In this document: one piece after another, positions 35,337-44,547 of the stretch
Numbering within the stretch: position 1 is the stretch's first letter
How the letters are laid out: every line of letters begins with the position of its first letter
Assembly (NCBI GenBank): GCA_023395555.1
Contig: JAEWYQ010000076.1
Coordinates: 10,989-74,988, forward strand
Direction: 5' to 3'
Length of the DNA stretch: 64,000 nt
From: Bacillota bacterium
Lineage (GTDB): Bacteria; Bacillota; Clostridia; Lachnospirales; Lachnospiraceae
Position numbers and translations under genes: made by a program
The notes under the pieces: generated by a model
The model's input: the letters and a program-made list of their open reading frames with translations, nothing else
Told to the model about the DNA's origin: nothing
Databases searched by the model: none

Positions 35337-36515
35337 ATGGAGAAGATAGAGTATCAATATTGGCTGGCGAATTTGAAGAACATTGGTGTCAGGAAGATTG
35401 ACGTCCTGCTGAAACTCTTCGGAACGGCGGAGGCAGTCTACAGAGCTGCAGAAAAGGAGCTTTATGCGTTAAAAAAGGACAAAGCCCTGCCGGACCGGTT
35501 TAGTGAAGCGGATATAGAAACAATCCTCAGGAGCCGGGATGCGGGCAGAATCCATGATGACTATACTAAACTTCTTTCCCGCGGCATATATTTTGTCACA
35601 AGGGAAGATACGGAATATCCCGGGCAGCTGCGTCCTATCTGCGGAGCGCCCTACGGCCTGTATGTCAGAGGAGGGCTTCCCGGACAGAAAGAGAAGCTGC
35701 TGGCGGTGGTCGGGGCCAGGGACTGCTCCCCCTATGGCAGAGAGATGGCTGCCTGGCTGGCGGGCGCGGCGGCGAAGGCAGGTATCGGCATCGTCAGCGG
35801 ACTGGCCAGAGGAGTTGACCGCTATGCCCATGAAGGAGCCTTGGCAGCAGGGGGAAGAACCTATGGAGTGATGGGGTGCGGAATTGATATCTGCTACCCG
35901 AGGGAACATATCAATCTTTATATGGAAATAAAAAAAGAGGGTGGGATCATCAGTGAATATGCCCCGGGAACTCAACCGGCAGCCGGCAATTTTCCTGTGC
36001 GTAACCGGATCATCAGCGGACTCTGCCAGGGCATTCTTGTGGTGGAAGCAAGGCAGAAGAGCGGTTCGCTGATCACGGTGGACCAGGGATTGGAGCAGGG
36101 AAAGGAGATTTATGCTCTGCCGGGAAGAGCGATGGACCGGCTCAGTGAGGGATGTAATAATTTAATAAAAATGGGGGCAAAATTAATTACATCTCCAAAA
36201 GATATTCTGGAAGATTATTTTCCGAATTATGAACAAAATATGGACGAATTGAAAAAAAATAATAAACAGCTTGAAAAAGTAGAAAAAATAGTATATGCTT
36301 CTCTTTGTTTGGAACCGAGGAGTATGGAAGAACTGGCCCGGATGACCGGACTTCCCATGGATGTCCTCATGGAGAAGCTGTTTTTTCTGGAACTTCAGGG
36401 TTATGCCAGACAGATTGGTAAAAATTATTATGTAGCGCAGGAAGTATTTCCTGACCATAGGGTGGATGAGCTGCAAACAGAAATGAGGGAAACATTTACA
36501 TGCCAAAATATCTAG
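35337..36515 (+). CDS. dprA: DNA processing protein DprA
   Basis: Loads RecA on incoming single-stranded DNA during transformation. N-terminal helix-hairpin-like region, then the extended Rossmann (Smf) domain with VVGARDCSPYGREMA, GIVSGLARGVDRYAHEGAL, GGIISEYAPGTQP, FPVRNRIISGL, and SGSLITVDQGLEQGKEIYALPG; a winged-helix-like C-terminus follows. Length 392. The stretch at 36160-36300, linking Rossmann and C-terminal domains, is much more AT-rich than the rest. It overlaps topA by 16 bases. Confidence 0.95.
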   Translation: MEKIEYQYWLANLKNIGVRKIDVLLKLFGTAEAVYRAAEKELYALKKDKALPDRFSEADIETILRSRDAGRIHDDYTKLLSRGIYFVTREDTEYPGQLRPICGAPYGLYVRGGLPGQKEKLLAVVGARDCSPYGREMAAWLAGAAAKAGIGIVSGLARGVDRYAHEGALAAGGRTYGVMGCGIDICYPREHINLYMEIKKEGGIISEYAPGTQPAAGNFPVRNRIISGLCQGILVVEARQKSGSLITVDQGLEQGKEIYALPGRAMDRLSEGCNNLIKMGAKLITSPKDILEDYFPNYEQNMDELKKNNKQLEKVEKIVYASLCLEPRSMEELARMTGLPMDVLMEKLFFLELQGYARQIGKNYYVAQEVFPDHRVDELQTEMRETFTCQNI

Positions 36516-38548
36516 TGATCGTGGAATCACCGGCAAAGGCCAAGACGATTAAGAAATTTCTCGGAGCGAATTATGAGGTTCTTGCATCCAACGGCCATGT
36601 CAGGGATTTGCCGAAGAGCCAGCTGGGATTTGATAGAGATAACGATTTTGAACCAAAGTATATTACCATCCGGGGGAAAGGGGACCTGCTGGCCAAGCTT
36701 CGCAAGGAAGTAAAGAAGGCTGACCGGGTGTACCTGGCAACGGACCCGGACCGGGAGGGAGAGGCAATCTCCTGGCATTTATCCAAGACATTAAAATTAG
36801 AAGAGAAGGATTCCAGCAGAATTACCTTTAATGAGATTACCAAGAATGCTGTGAAGAATTCCATCAAGGAAGCAAGGGAGATCGATATGGATCTGGTGAA
36901 CGCCCAGCAGGCCAGGAGAATGCTGGACCGTATGGTTGGTTACCGGATCAGCCCCCTGCTGTGGTCCAAGGTGAAACGGGGCTTAAGCGCGGGCCGGGTT
37001 CAGTCGGTAGCGCTGAGAATTATCTGTGACCGGGAGGATGAGATCAATGCTTTTGTTCCCGAGGAATACTGGACTCTGGAGGCAGAATTTGAGCAAAAAG
37101 GCAAGAAAAAGCCTCTGATTGCAAAGCTGAACGGCTCTAAGAAGGTTATCCGCAGCGAATCGGAGATGCAGGAGGTAGTCAAACAGCTTAAGAATGCGGT
37201 CTTTACGGTAGCGGAGATCAAGAAATCGGAGCGGATCCGTAAGGCTCCGCTTCCTTTTACCACCAGTACGCTCCAGCAAGAGGCGGCCAAGGCTTTGAAC
37301 CTCTCCCCCCAGAAGACCATGCAGGTGGCACAACAGCTGTATGAGGGCGTAGATATCAAGGGACACGGAACCGTGGGTCTGATCAGCTATCTGCGTACGG
37401 ACTCCGTGCGGGTCAGCGATGAGGCGGATCAGGCTGCCAAGGAATATATTAAGGCACGATACGGAGAAGAGTTTGTTGCTCTGACGGAGAACCAGGGCCG
37501 TACGGGCAAGAAGATACAGGATGCCCACGAGGCCATCCGGCCCACTTATGTGGAGTTTACACCCGATGAATTAAAGCAGAGCCTCAGCAGGGACCAGTTC
37601 CGTCTCTACCAGTTAATATGGAAGCGTTTTGTAGCAAGCCGGATGCAGCCGGCCCGGTATGAGACCACTTCTGTCAAGATCGATGCCAATGGGCTGAAAT
37701 TTACCGCATCTGCCTCCAAGCTGGTTTTTGACGGCTTTATGGGGGTATATATTCCCGAAGAGGAGGAAGAAGAGGCCGGTGTCTCTCTCGACAGCCTGAA
37801 GGAAGGGGATCAGCTGAAGCTGCAGAAGCTGGATCAGAACCAGCATTTTACCCAGCCCCCGGCTCATTATACGGAGGCCTCCCTGGTAAAGACGCTGGAG
37901 GAACTGGGCATTGGAAGGCCGAGCACCTACGCGCCCACCATCGGCACCATTATAGCCAGACGTTATGTGATCAGGGAGAATAAGAATCTCTATGTGACGG
38001 AGCTGGGCGAAGCGGTGAATAATATTATGAAGGCCGCCTTCTCCAGTATTGTGGATGTGAATTTTACCGCCAACATGGAATCTTTGCTGGACTGTGTGGA
38101 GGATGGGACCGTGCAGTGGAAGACCGTAATCAGCAATTTCTATCCGGATCTGGAAGAGGCGGTGGAGAATGCCCATATCGAATTGGATAAGATCCAGATT
38201 GCGGATGAGGTATCCGAGGAGATTTGTGAGGCCTGCGGCAGGAACATGGTGGTGAAATACGGGCCTCATGGCAAATTCCTGGCCTGCCCCGGATTTCCGG
38301 ACTGCAAGAATACCAAGCCCTATCTGGAGAAGATAGGGGTGGATTGTCCCTACTGCGGCGGAGATATTGTCCTTAAGAAGACGAAGAAGGGCAGGAAATA
38401 CTACGGCTGCGTCAACAATCCCGACTGTGAATTCATGACCTGGCAGAAGCCTTCCGCCACCCGCTGCGAGAAATGCGGCGGAATTATGCTGGAGAAGGGC
38501 AATAAGCTGGTGTGTGAGAATTCAAAATGCGGTTTTGTATTAAAATAA
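36500..38548 (+). CDS. topA: DNA topoisomerase I
   Basis: Type IA topoisomerase that relaxes negative supercoils. Toprim domain starts VIVESPAKAKTIKKFLG with TDPDREGEAISWHL; the nucleophilic Tyr lies in GLISYLRTDSVRVS; C-terminal are three zinc ribbons (CEACGRNM...CPGFPDC; CPYCGGDI...CVNNPDC; CEKCGGIM...CENSKC). Length 682 is normal for Firmicutes. dprA-topA adjacency is conserved in B. subtilis; trmFO, xerC-like codV and clpQY, which follow there, are missing here. Confidence 0.97.
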   Translation: MPKYLVIVESPAKAKTIKKFLGANYEVLASNGHVRDLPKSQLGFDRDNDFEPKYITIRGKGDLLAKLRKEVKKADRVYLATDPDREGEAISWHLSKTLKLEEKDSSRITFNEITKNAVKNSIKEAREIDMDLVNAQQARRMLDRMVGYRISPLLWSKVKRGLSAGRVQSVALRIICDREDEINAFVPEEYWTLEAEFEQKGKKKPLIAKLNGSKKVIRSESEMQEVVKQLKNAVFTVAEIKKSERIRKAPLPFTTSTLQQEAAKALNLSPQKTMQVAQQLYEGVDIKGHGTVGLISYLRTDSVRVSDEADQAAKEYIKARYGEEFVALTENQGRTGKKIQDAHEAIRPTYVEFTPDELKQSLSRDQFRLYQLIWKRFVASRMQPARYETTSVKIDANGLKFTASASKLVFDGFMGVYIPEEEEEEAGVSLDSLKEGDQLKLQKLDQNQHFTQPPAHYTEASLVKTLEELGIGRPSTYAPTIGTIIARRYVIRENKNLYVTELGEAVNNIMKAAFSSIVDVNFTANMESLLDCVEDGTVQWKTVISNFYPDLEEAVENAHIELDKIQIADEVSEEICEACGRNMVVKYGPHGKFLACPGFPDCKNTKPYLEKIGVDCPYCGGDIVLKKTKKGRKYYGCVNNPDCEFMTWQKPSATRCEKCGGIMLEKGNKLVCENSKCGFVLK

Positions 38549-38631
38549 AGTATCAATTTTGAAAATACTTATAATTGGATGTAAAAAATGAAATTTATAT
38601 ATAAATGTGTGTCAAAACGCCAAAAAGCCTA

Positions 38632-38660
38632 TTGTTTTTCGTGATAACATGTGATAAGAT
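38632..38660 (+). promoter_or_regulatory. Candidate codY promoter
   Basis: TTGTTT (38632-38637), 17 bases, TAAGAT (38655-38660), in the 202-base topA-codY gap. Predicted leader about 85 bases. The last eight bases, GATAAGAT, and the spacing repeat those before spoVD. Confidence 0.4.
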
Positions 38661-38750
38661 TGAAAAGGTGTAACAATTTGTCTTTTGACCTTAGTCATCA
38701 TGTTAGATGGGAGCCTGGAGGGGTCTGGAGAAACTGGGAGGAACCATGGG

Positions 38751-39524
38751 ATGAGTGTACAATTACTGGATAAAACAAGAAAGATTAATAACCTGCTGCA
38801 TAACAACAATTCACATAAGGTTGTATTTAATGATATCTGCGTGGTTCTCAGCGATATACTGGCCTCTAACGTATTGGTCATCAGCCGGAAGGGAAAGGTG
38901 CTGGGGATCAAGAATCGCAGCGACATTGTTGAGATAAGGGAATTGATCAAGGATACGGTGGGGCGGCATATTGACGGCTTGCTGAATGAAAGGCTTCTCA
39001 ATATATTATCCACCAAAGAGAATGTGAATTTGAGAACCTTAGGCTTTGAATTCAAGAATGTCGACATCTACCAGGCAATTATAACACCGATTGATATAGC
39101 AGGAGAGAGGCTGGGCACTCTGTTTTTATATAAGAACGGTTCCCAGTATACTCTGGATGATATTATTTTAAGCGAGTACGGTACTACGGTGGTGGGACTT
39201 GAGATGATGCGTTCCGTCAACGAAGAGAATGCGGAGGAGAACCGGAAGGTGCAGATTGTGAAGTCTGCCATCAGCACCCTGAGTTTCTCGGAGCTGGAGG
39301 CGATTACTCATATTTTTGAAGAGCTGAAGGGCAATGAGGGGATACTGGTGGCCAGTAAGATTGCCGACCGGGTGGGAATTACCCGATCCGTGATTGTCAA
39401 TGCTCTTCGCAAATTTGAGAGCGCGGGAGTGATTGAATCCCGTTCCTCCGGCATGAAAGGGACGTACATTCGCGTTTTGAACGATGTTGTATTCGATGAA
39501 TTGAAAAATTTAAGTCATTCATGA
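38751..39524 (+). CDS. codY: GTP-sensing global repressor CodY
   Basis: Represses amino-acid, motility and sporulation genes when GTP and branched-chain amino acids are plentiful. N-terminal GAF domain (about residues 1-155) binds the amino acids; C-terminal winged helix has LVASKIADRVGITRSVIVNALRKFESAGVIE-type sequence (residues 205-236) followed by SRSSGMKGTYIRVLND. ATG 38751 lies 9 bases after GGGAGG; 257 residues, the normal size. The open frame continues upstream to 38685 without a better site. It lies directly upstream of the flagellar operon. Confidence 0.96.
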   Translation: MSVQLLDKTRKINNLLHNNNSHKVVFNDICVVLSDILASNVLVISRKGKVLGIKNRSDIVEIRELIKDTVGRHIDGLLNERLLNILSTKENVNLRTLGFEFKNVDIYQAIITPIDIAGERLGTLFLYKNGSQYTLDDIILSEYGTTVVGLEMMRSVNEENAEENRKVQIVKSAISTLSFSELEAITHIFEELKGNEGILVASKIADRVGITRSVIVNALRKFESAGVIESRSSGMKGTYIRVLNDVVFDELKNLSHS

Positions 39525-39536
39525 TGAATGATTGTG

Positions 39537-39585
39537 TGCGCAAAAGGATTTGTGGGAAGAAAGTCTCATGAATCCTTTTTTGTGC
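39537..39585 (+). terminator. Terminator-like hairpin after codY
   Basis: TGCGCAAAAGGATT (39537-39550) pairs with AATCCTTTTTTGTGCA (39571-39586) with a two-T bulge; the T-run is inside the stem. A second perfect 7-bp hairpin, TCATTCA-TGA-TGAATGA (39515-39531), overlaps the codY stop codon. Together they probably separate codY from the flagellar operon. Confidence 0.5.
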
Positions 39586-39624
39586 AGACAATAAAATGTC
39601 AAAATATGTCATGTATATTTCTGG

Positions 39625-39715
39625 ATACAATATATTGGCAGGAAAACGAATTGTGATCAATATATTGTATATGGAAGGAATCGGAATCACTTTTGGCGTT
39701 CTCAATATATGGGAT
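39625..39715. promoter_or_regulatory. AT-rich control region of the flagellar operon with 13-bp inverted repeat
   Basis: ATACAATATATTG (39625-39637) and its exact reverse complement CAATATATTGTAT (39658-39670) are 20 bases apart; a third copy, CAATATATGGGAT (39703-39715), matches 11 of 13. The 313-base gap 39525-39837 contains no gene. Such an arrangement suits an operator for a dimeric regulator, or an RNA hairpin if transcribed. No factor can be named. Confidence 0.55.
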
Positions 39716-39783
39716 ATTTTCTTTGCTTTTTTACCCAGATTATACAAAAGGTAGTATAATTATACTAATTTTTCAAATATATC

Positions 39784-39811
39784 TTGTGTTTTCGCCATTA
39801 TTCATTATAAT
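39784..39811 (+). promoter_or_regulatory. Candidate promoter of the flagellar operon
   Basis: TTGTGT (39784-39789), 16 bases, perfect TATAAT (39806-39811), 26 bases before flgB. A second TATAAT at 39755-39760 lacks a good -35. No sigma-D type GCCGATAA element was found. Confidence 0.4.
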
Positions 39812-39837
39812 TGAATTATTGAGAAAGGAGTGCTAAT

Positions 39838-40224
39838 ATGATTGGCTCGAATGCGTTTAATTACATTGATGTGCTGCATAAGGCGGCAAATGCAGGTTGG
39901 AAGCGCAATGAAATTATTGTTAATAACATTGCCAATGATGATACCCCCGGATATAAGAGGAAGGATGTTCAGTTTGAATCCTATCTGATGTCGTCCCTGT
40001 TGGGGGATGGCTCCCTGGATAAGAGAGTAGCCAATGCCAAGCTGGACAGGCTGGATGGAAGAGTGTACACAGACTATTCCAATATGAGCTACCGTCTGGA
40101 CGGCAACAATGTGGATATTGACCAGGAGGAGGCTAATCTGGCAAGGAATTACCTGCGAACCACCGGCCTGATGGATTCCATAAGTCAGGAATTTAACCGC
40201 ATCAAAACGGTTCTTACCAAATAG
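39838..40224 (+). CDS. flgB: Flagellar basal-body rod protein FlgB
   Basis: Proximal rod subunit exported by the flagellar type III system. Length 128. It shows the rod-protein N-terminal motif WKRNEIIVNNIANDDTPGYKRKDV (the NNIANxxTPGYK signature) and the C-terminal helix that packs with it. GAAAGGAG precedes the ATG. First gene of the long flagellar operon, as in B. subtilis. Confidence 0.96.
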   Translation: MIGSNAFNYIDVLHKAANAGWKRNEIIVNNIANDDTPGYKRKDVQFESYLMSSLLGDGSLDKRVANAKLDRLDGRVYTDYSNMSYRLDGNNVDIDQEEANLARNYLRTTGLMDSISQEFNRIKTVLTK

Positions 40225-40319
40225 GCAAGTCCGGCACATGAAACAAAGAAGATAAGGATGTCATTATAGATCACGGAAGATGATTGTACCGCAGGAAGCG
40301 GTAGAATGGAGAAGAACAG

Positions 40320-40757
40320 ATGTCATTTATGAATGGTATGAATGTCAGTGCCAGCGGCATGTCGGCACAGCGGCTGAGGCTTGATATTATCTCACAGAAT
40401 ATTGCAAATGTGCATACGACCCGTGATGCGGACGGTAATGTGTATCGCCGTAAAACAGTGGTGTTTTCAGAAAAGGATGTGACCCCCTTCAGCGACATAC
40501 TGATGAAGAGCTCGGGAACGGTGGGGAACGGTGTTAAGGTTACACAGATTGCAGAGGATACAAAATCCGCCATGAGAAGGGTATATGATCCCTCCCATCC
40601 GGATTCAGATGAGGATGGATATGTAACTTACCCTAATGTTAACGCGGTGCAGGAGATGACCGATATGATCAGCGCCTCCCGCTCCTTTGAAGCCAATGTC
40701 ACCGCCTTTAATGCCACTAAGAATATGGCGCTGAAAGCTCTTGAAATAGGAAAATAA
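40320..40757 (+). CDS. flgC: Flagellar basal-body rod protein FlgC
   Basis: Proximal rod protein, 145 residues. N-terminal rod motif [20 protein letters not shown] and the C-terminal helix [20 protein letters not shown] with the YEANVxAFN-like end [13 protein letters not shown]. It lies 95 bases after flgB; the gap has only a small ACCGC...GCGGT hairpin just ahead of the gene. Confidence 0.96.
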   Translation: MSFMNGMNVSASGMSAQRLRLDIISQNIANVHTTRDADGNVYRRKTVVFSEKDVTPFSDILMKSSGTVGNGVKVTQIAEDTKSAMRRVYDPSHPDSDEDGYVTYPNVNAVQEMTDMISASRSFEANVTAFNATKNMALKALEIGK

Positions 40758-40772
40758 CAGGAGGCGTAATCC

Positions 40773-41084
40773 ATGAATATCACATCCATCGGCAGTATAG
40801 AGGATTTTACCAAGAATGGTCTGCAGTCTGTAAAAGGAGTAACACCAAACAATAACGCGACCTTTGAGAGCCTGTTTCAGGCTGCGGTCAATATGGTGCA
40901 GGAGACCAATGCCTATACCAATGCAGCGGAGGAGGCGGAGATGGCCAATGCCATGGGACTGTTAGATAATCCTGTTGATTTGCAGGTCGCCCAGTATAAG
41001 GCAAATCTGTCATTACAGTATACCGTTGCGGTTCGCAATGCAGTATTAGACGCTTACAAAGAAATTATGAACATGCAGTTCTGA
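40773..41084 (+). CDS. fliE: Flagellar hook-basal body complex protein FliE
   Basis: Joins the MS ring to the rod; 103 residues, mostly helical. The C-terminal half shows AEEAEMANAMGLLDNPVDLQ and AQYKANLSLQYTVAVRNAV, the typical FliE end. AGGAGGCG precedes the ATG. Follows flgC by 15 bases. Confidence 0.95.
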   Translation: MNITSIGSIEDFTKNGLQSVKGVTPNNNATFESLFQAAVNMVQETNAYTNAAEEAEMANAMGLLDNPVDLQVAQYKANLSLQYTVAVRNAVLDAYKEIMNMQF

Positions 41085-41128
41085 TGAAAATTCTGCAAAT
41101 ACATACTTACTAAGGAGCATAAAGGGTA

Positions 41129-42724
41129 ATGGCGGATCGATTAAAACAGCTACCAAAGCAATTGTTTGATTTTTGGAATAAATATACCAGCAAGCAGAAG
41201 ACGATTATTGTCAGCGTCTTCTGTGTTGTTGTGTTCGCATTTACCTTTTTGATCTACCTGTGGCAGAAGGTGGACTATGAGGTACTGACTATTACGGAGA
41301 GCTCGGCGGATGCCAGCGCCGTGATTGATCTCCTCAAAGAGGAGGGTATTAAATGGCGGCTGGAGGATGACAGAGTAACCGTTATGGTGGATGCCAAGCG
41401 GTATTCGGATGCAGTGCTGCTGATTGCCAGCAATGATATGCCGTCGGTTGGGCTCAGTCTGGATGAGCTGATTAACAATAGCTTGAGTACGACTAATTAT
41501 GACCGTTCGCTGAAATTGAATTTATATCTGCAGAATAATGTGCGCAATTACATAAAGACCATGGAAGGTGTGGAGGATGCCCAGGTGTTTTATATCCCCT
41601 CGGAGAGTACGACTTCCATCTTAACCGAGGCCCAGGATACCAGCGCCGGTGTCCTGCTGACGACAAACGATGATTTTCAGGTAAGGACGGCGGAGACCAT
41701 CGCCGAGATGCTGGCCTCTATTATTGGGAACAAATCGGCGGACAAGATCCGGGTAACCGATCAGAAGGGGAACCTGCTCTATGGAGGAGGGAAGGACCTT
41801 TATTCGGGTATGGTGAATTCCGCTCTCGATTATAAGGACAAGCTGCGTAACACCTTTATTAACAATCTCTATATGCTCCTTCTGAAAGCCGGGGATTACG
41901 AGGATGTGGTAATTGCGCCGAATCTGACCCTCAATATGGATGAGGTGGAGGAGCTTTACTCTGAGCTGCTGCCGGCACCGGATCAGGAACAGGGCTTTCT
42001 TGGCCATAGATACAGCTATCAATCTCAGAATGTCAATTCCTCCGGAGGGATTCCAGGCACATCCTCCAACGATGGAACCGATTATATGATACCGGATGCG
42101 TCTTCCAATAACGGTAAAGTGGATATTGAGGAGGATGATTATGTTCACAGCACCCGGGTAACCAATACAAAGCGTGAGATCGGAGCGGTCATTCCGGAGG
42201 AATCCTCCATGAGCATTGTACTGCGCAAGGCGGTTACATATAAGGAAGAAGAATTGGAAATGCAGGGGCTGCTGGATGAGATCACCTTTGAGGAATATGC
42301 AATGCAGAATAACAGCCGCCGAGGGGTGGAAGTAGATCCTTCCCTTTATACTTTGGCTTCCACGGCAACAGGAATTCCAGAAGGCAGGATCACGATCCTT
42401 TCTTATGAGCAGCCGGTATTCATCCCCCGAATCAGCGTGGAGAGAAGCTGGACCGATTATCTGCAGATCGCGTTGGCGGTGCTGATCGTAGCATTTCTGA
42501 TCTTTGTGGTGTTCCGCGGTATCCGTCCTGTTGATGTGACGGAACTGGAGCCGGAATTATCGGTTGAACAGCTGCTGGCAACTACCAGGGAGAACCAGAC
42601 CATTGATGATATTGAATTTGGCGAGGGCTCCGAGGTTCGCAGAATGATCGAAAAGTTTGTAGACGAACAGCCCGAGGCTGTGGCGCAGCTGCTGCGCAAC
42701 TGGCTGAATGAAGATTGGGATTAG
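41129..42724 (+). CDS. fliF: Flagellar MS-ring protein FliF
   Basis: Forms the MS ring in the membrane. Membrane helix 1 at about residues 25-46 (IIVSVFCVVVFAFTFLIYL), then the ring-building motifs (YEVLTITESSADASAVIDLL and MEGVEDAQVFYIPSES), a long variable periplasmic part, helix 2 at about 448-468 (YLQIALAVLIVAFLIFVVF) and a cytoplasmic C-tail ending QLLRNWLNEDWD that binds FliG. Length 531. Followed by fliG, its direct partner. Confidence 0.96.
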   Translation: MADRLKQLPKQLFDFWNKYTSKQKTIIVSVFCVVVFAFTFLIYLWQKVDYEVLTITESSADASAVIDLLKEEGIKWRLEDDRVTVMVDAKRYSDAVLLIASNDMPSVGLSLDELINNSLSTTNYDRSLKLNLYLQNNVRNYIKTMEGVEDAQVFYIPSESTTSILTEAQDTSAGVLLTTNDDFQVRTAETIAEMLASIIGNKSADKIRVTDQKGNLLYGGGKDLYSGMVNSALDYKDKLRNTFINNLYMLLLKAGDYEDVVIAPNLTLNMDEVEELYSELLPAPDQEQGFLGHRYSYQSQNVNSSGGIPGTSSNDGTDYMIPDASSNNGKVDIEEDDYVHSTRVTNTKREIGAVIPEESSMSIVLRKAVTYKEEELEMQGLLDEITFEEYAMQNNSRRGVEVDPSLYTLASTATGIPEGRITILSYEQPVFIPRISVERSWTDYLQIALAVLIVAFLIFVVFRGIRPVDVTELEPELSVEQLLATTRENQTIDDIEFGEGSEVRRMIEKFVDEQPEAVAQLLRNWLNEDWD

Positions 42725-42739
42725 GATGGAGGTTATGAT

Positions 42740-43753
42740 ATGGCGCGAGGCGGCAACGAGATCAACGGAATACAGAAGGCGGCTATTTTGTTAATCTCCC
42801 TGGGGCCGGAACGGTCCGCAAGCATATTCAAGCATTTAAAAGAAGATGAGATAGAGACTATGACCCTGGAGATTGCCAATACCCGGAGCATCTCCCCGGC
42901 GACCAAGGACCAGGTCATGGATGAATTCTACCAGATATGCCTGGCTCAGCAGTATATTGCCGAGGGCGGTATCGGCTATGCCAAGGAACTGCTGGAAAAG
43001 GCGTTGGGACCGGAGAAGGCAAGGGATGTCATTGGCAAGCTGACAGCTTCCCTGCAGGTAAGGCCTTTCGAATTTGTACGGAAAACCGATGCGTCTCAGC
43101 TGCTGAACTTTATTCAGGATGAGCATCCCCAGACCATCGCTTTGATCCTGTCCTATCTGTCCCCCCAGCAGGCGGCTACCATTATCTCCTCTCTGGCGCC
43201 GGATAAGCAGGCGGATGTGGCAAAGCGTATCGCCCAGATGGACCGCACCTCTCCGGATGTGATCAAGGAAGTGGAGCGTGTGCTGGAGAGAAAGCTGGCA
43301 TCCCTGGTAAATCAGGATTACACAATCGTCGGCGGCGTAGACAATATCGTTGAAATTCTGGGCACCGTTGACAGGGGTACCGAGAAGCATATTATGGAGA
43401 CACTGGAAATTGAAGAGCCTGAGCTGGCAGATGAGATCCGGCGTAAGATGTTTGTATTTGAGGATATCCTCAGTCTTGATGATAAGTCCATCCAGAGAGT
43501 TCTGCGTGAGGTGGATAATAATGAACTGGCAGTTGCTCTGAAGGGCTCTGTGGAAGCGGTTCAGACGGTAATCTTTAACAACCTGTCCAAACGTCTCGCG
43601 ACTATGATACGGGAGGATATGGAGTACATGGGCCCTATTCGTATGAAGGATGTGGAAGAGGCTCAGCAGAAGATTGTCAATATTATAAGAAAGCTGGAAG
43701 ATTCCTCGGAGATTATTATTTCCAGAGGCGGAGGTGACGAGATCGTTGTCTAA
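42740..43753 (+). CDS. fliG: Flagellar motor switch protein FliG
   Basis: Rotor protein that transmits torque from MotA and sets rotation sense. N-terminal domain starts GIQKAAILLISLGPERSA; the middle EHPQTIALILSYL motif (the EHPQ patch binding FliM) and the C-terminal torque helix with charged residues VLREVDNNELAVALKG are visible. Length 337. GGAGGT lies 7 bases before the ATG. fliH overlaps its last codons. Confidence 0.97.
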   Translation: MARGGNEINGIQKAAILLISLGPERSASIFKHLKEDEIETMTLEIANTRSISPATKDQVMDEFYQICLAQQYIAEGGIGYAKELLEKALGPEKARDVIGKLTASLQVRPFEFVRKTDASQLLNFIQDEHPQTIALILSYLSPQQAATIISSLAPDKQADVAKRIAQMDRTSPDVIKEVERVLERKLASLVNQDYTIVGGVDNIVEILGTVDRGTEKHIMETLEIEEPELADEIRRKMFVFEDILSLDDKSIQRVLREVDNNELAVALKGSVEAVQTVIFNNLSKRLATMIREDMEYMGPIRMKDVEEAQQKIVNIIRKLEDSSEIIISRGGGDEIVV

Positions 43754-44543
43754 TGTAATTAAAGCCTATTCCATCCGCTATGAAGAGAATACGAAGCTGA
43801 CCCTTGAGAATTATCTTCACATGGAGCGGGAGCTGGAGGAACGAAGAAAAAGAATTCTGCAGGAAGCAATGATCCAGAGGCAGATGCAGGCTCAGGAGGG
43901 CTTTGTAGAGGGACTGAAGGCTATGGCGGTAGAGGTTCCTGCCGGAGAGCAGGAAACCGGGGAGAAGACAGCGAAGGCTCTGGAGTATGCAAACCAGGAG
44001 GCCGCTGCAATTCTGGAGAATGCCCGGGCGGAGGCGGAGAGAATGAAAAAAGAAGCCCATGCCCAGGGACAGGCCAGAGGATATGAAGAAGGAATGCAGA
44101 AGGGCCGGGCGGAAGTGCAGCAGCTAAAAGCGGAATATGAGAAAAAGGCCGGAGCCTTGGAGAAGCAGTATGAGGAATTGGTCACCTCCCTTGAGCCTGA
44201 GATCGCGGGGATCATCGCTTCTCTGGTGGAGAAGATTACCAGCATTATGATGGAAGATCATGACGAGGTGGTTCTATATCTAGTATCCCAGGCGCTGCGG
44301 CATATGGAGAAGGCGGAGGAGTATACTCTGCGGGTATCCAAAGAGAATTATGAGGCTGTGTCACTGCAGATGGATCTGCTGCTGGAGGCCATTGGCCGGG
44401 ATGCGGCGCTTCGTATCCAAGTTGATCCGATGCTGGGCAAGAACCAATGTCTGGTGGAAACCCAGGGAAAGGTGATTAACTGCAGCCTGGATGTACAGCT
44501 GAATAATCTGATTACAGATCTGAGGTTGATGGCTGATAGTTAG
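43746..44543 (+). CDS. fliH: Flagellar assembly protein FliH
   Basis: Regulator of the export ATPase FliI. N-terminal half is charged and coiled-coil rich (Glu/Arg/Lys/Ala, about residues 25-145), with a GxxxG-like alternation (AHAQGQARGYEEGMQKGRAE); the C-terminal half is the V-ATPase subunit E-like domain (EIAGIIASLVEKITSIMM). I chose TTG 43746, 8 bases after a perfect GGAGGTGA, over GTG 43734 within that site; the overlap with fliG is TTGTCTAA. Length 265. Confidence 0.9.
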   Translation: MSNVIKAYSIRYEENTKLTLENYLHMERELEERRKRILQEAMIQRQMQAQEGFVEGLKAMAVEVPAGEQETGEKTAKALEYANQEAAAILENARAEAERMKKEAHAQGQARGYEEGMQKGRAEVQQLKAEYEKKAGALEKQYEELVTSLEPEIAGIIASLVEKITSIMMEDHDEVVLYLVSQALRHMEKAEEYTLRVSKENYEAVSLQMDLLLEAIGRDAALRIQVDPMLGKNQCLVETQGKVINCSLDVQLNNLITDLRLMADS

Positions 44544-44547
44544 GCAG

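Noticed and set aside
38556..38566. ATTTTGAAAAT, resembling a CodY box before codY
   Set aside because: The arms are 5 bases around one centre base; the CodY consensus AATTTTCWGAAAATT is 15 long with 7-base arms, so half-site spacing is wrong.
39755..39760. Perfect TATAAT as a flagellar promoter -10
   Set aside because: No acceptable -35 at 16-18 bases upstream in an AT-rich stretch where TATAAT is expected by chance; kept only as a remark.
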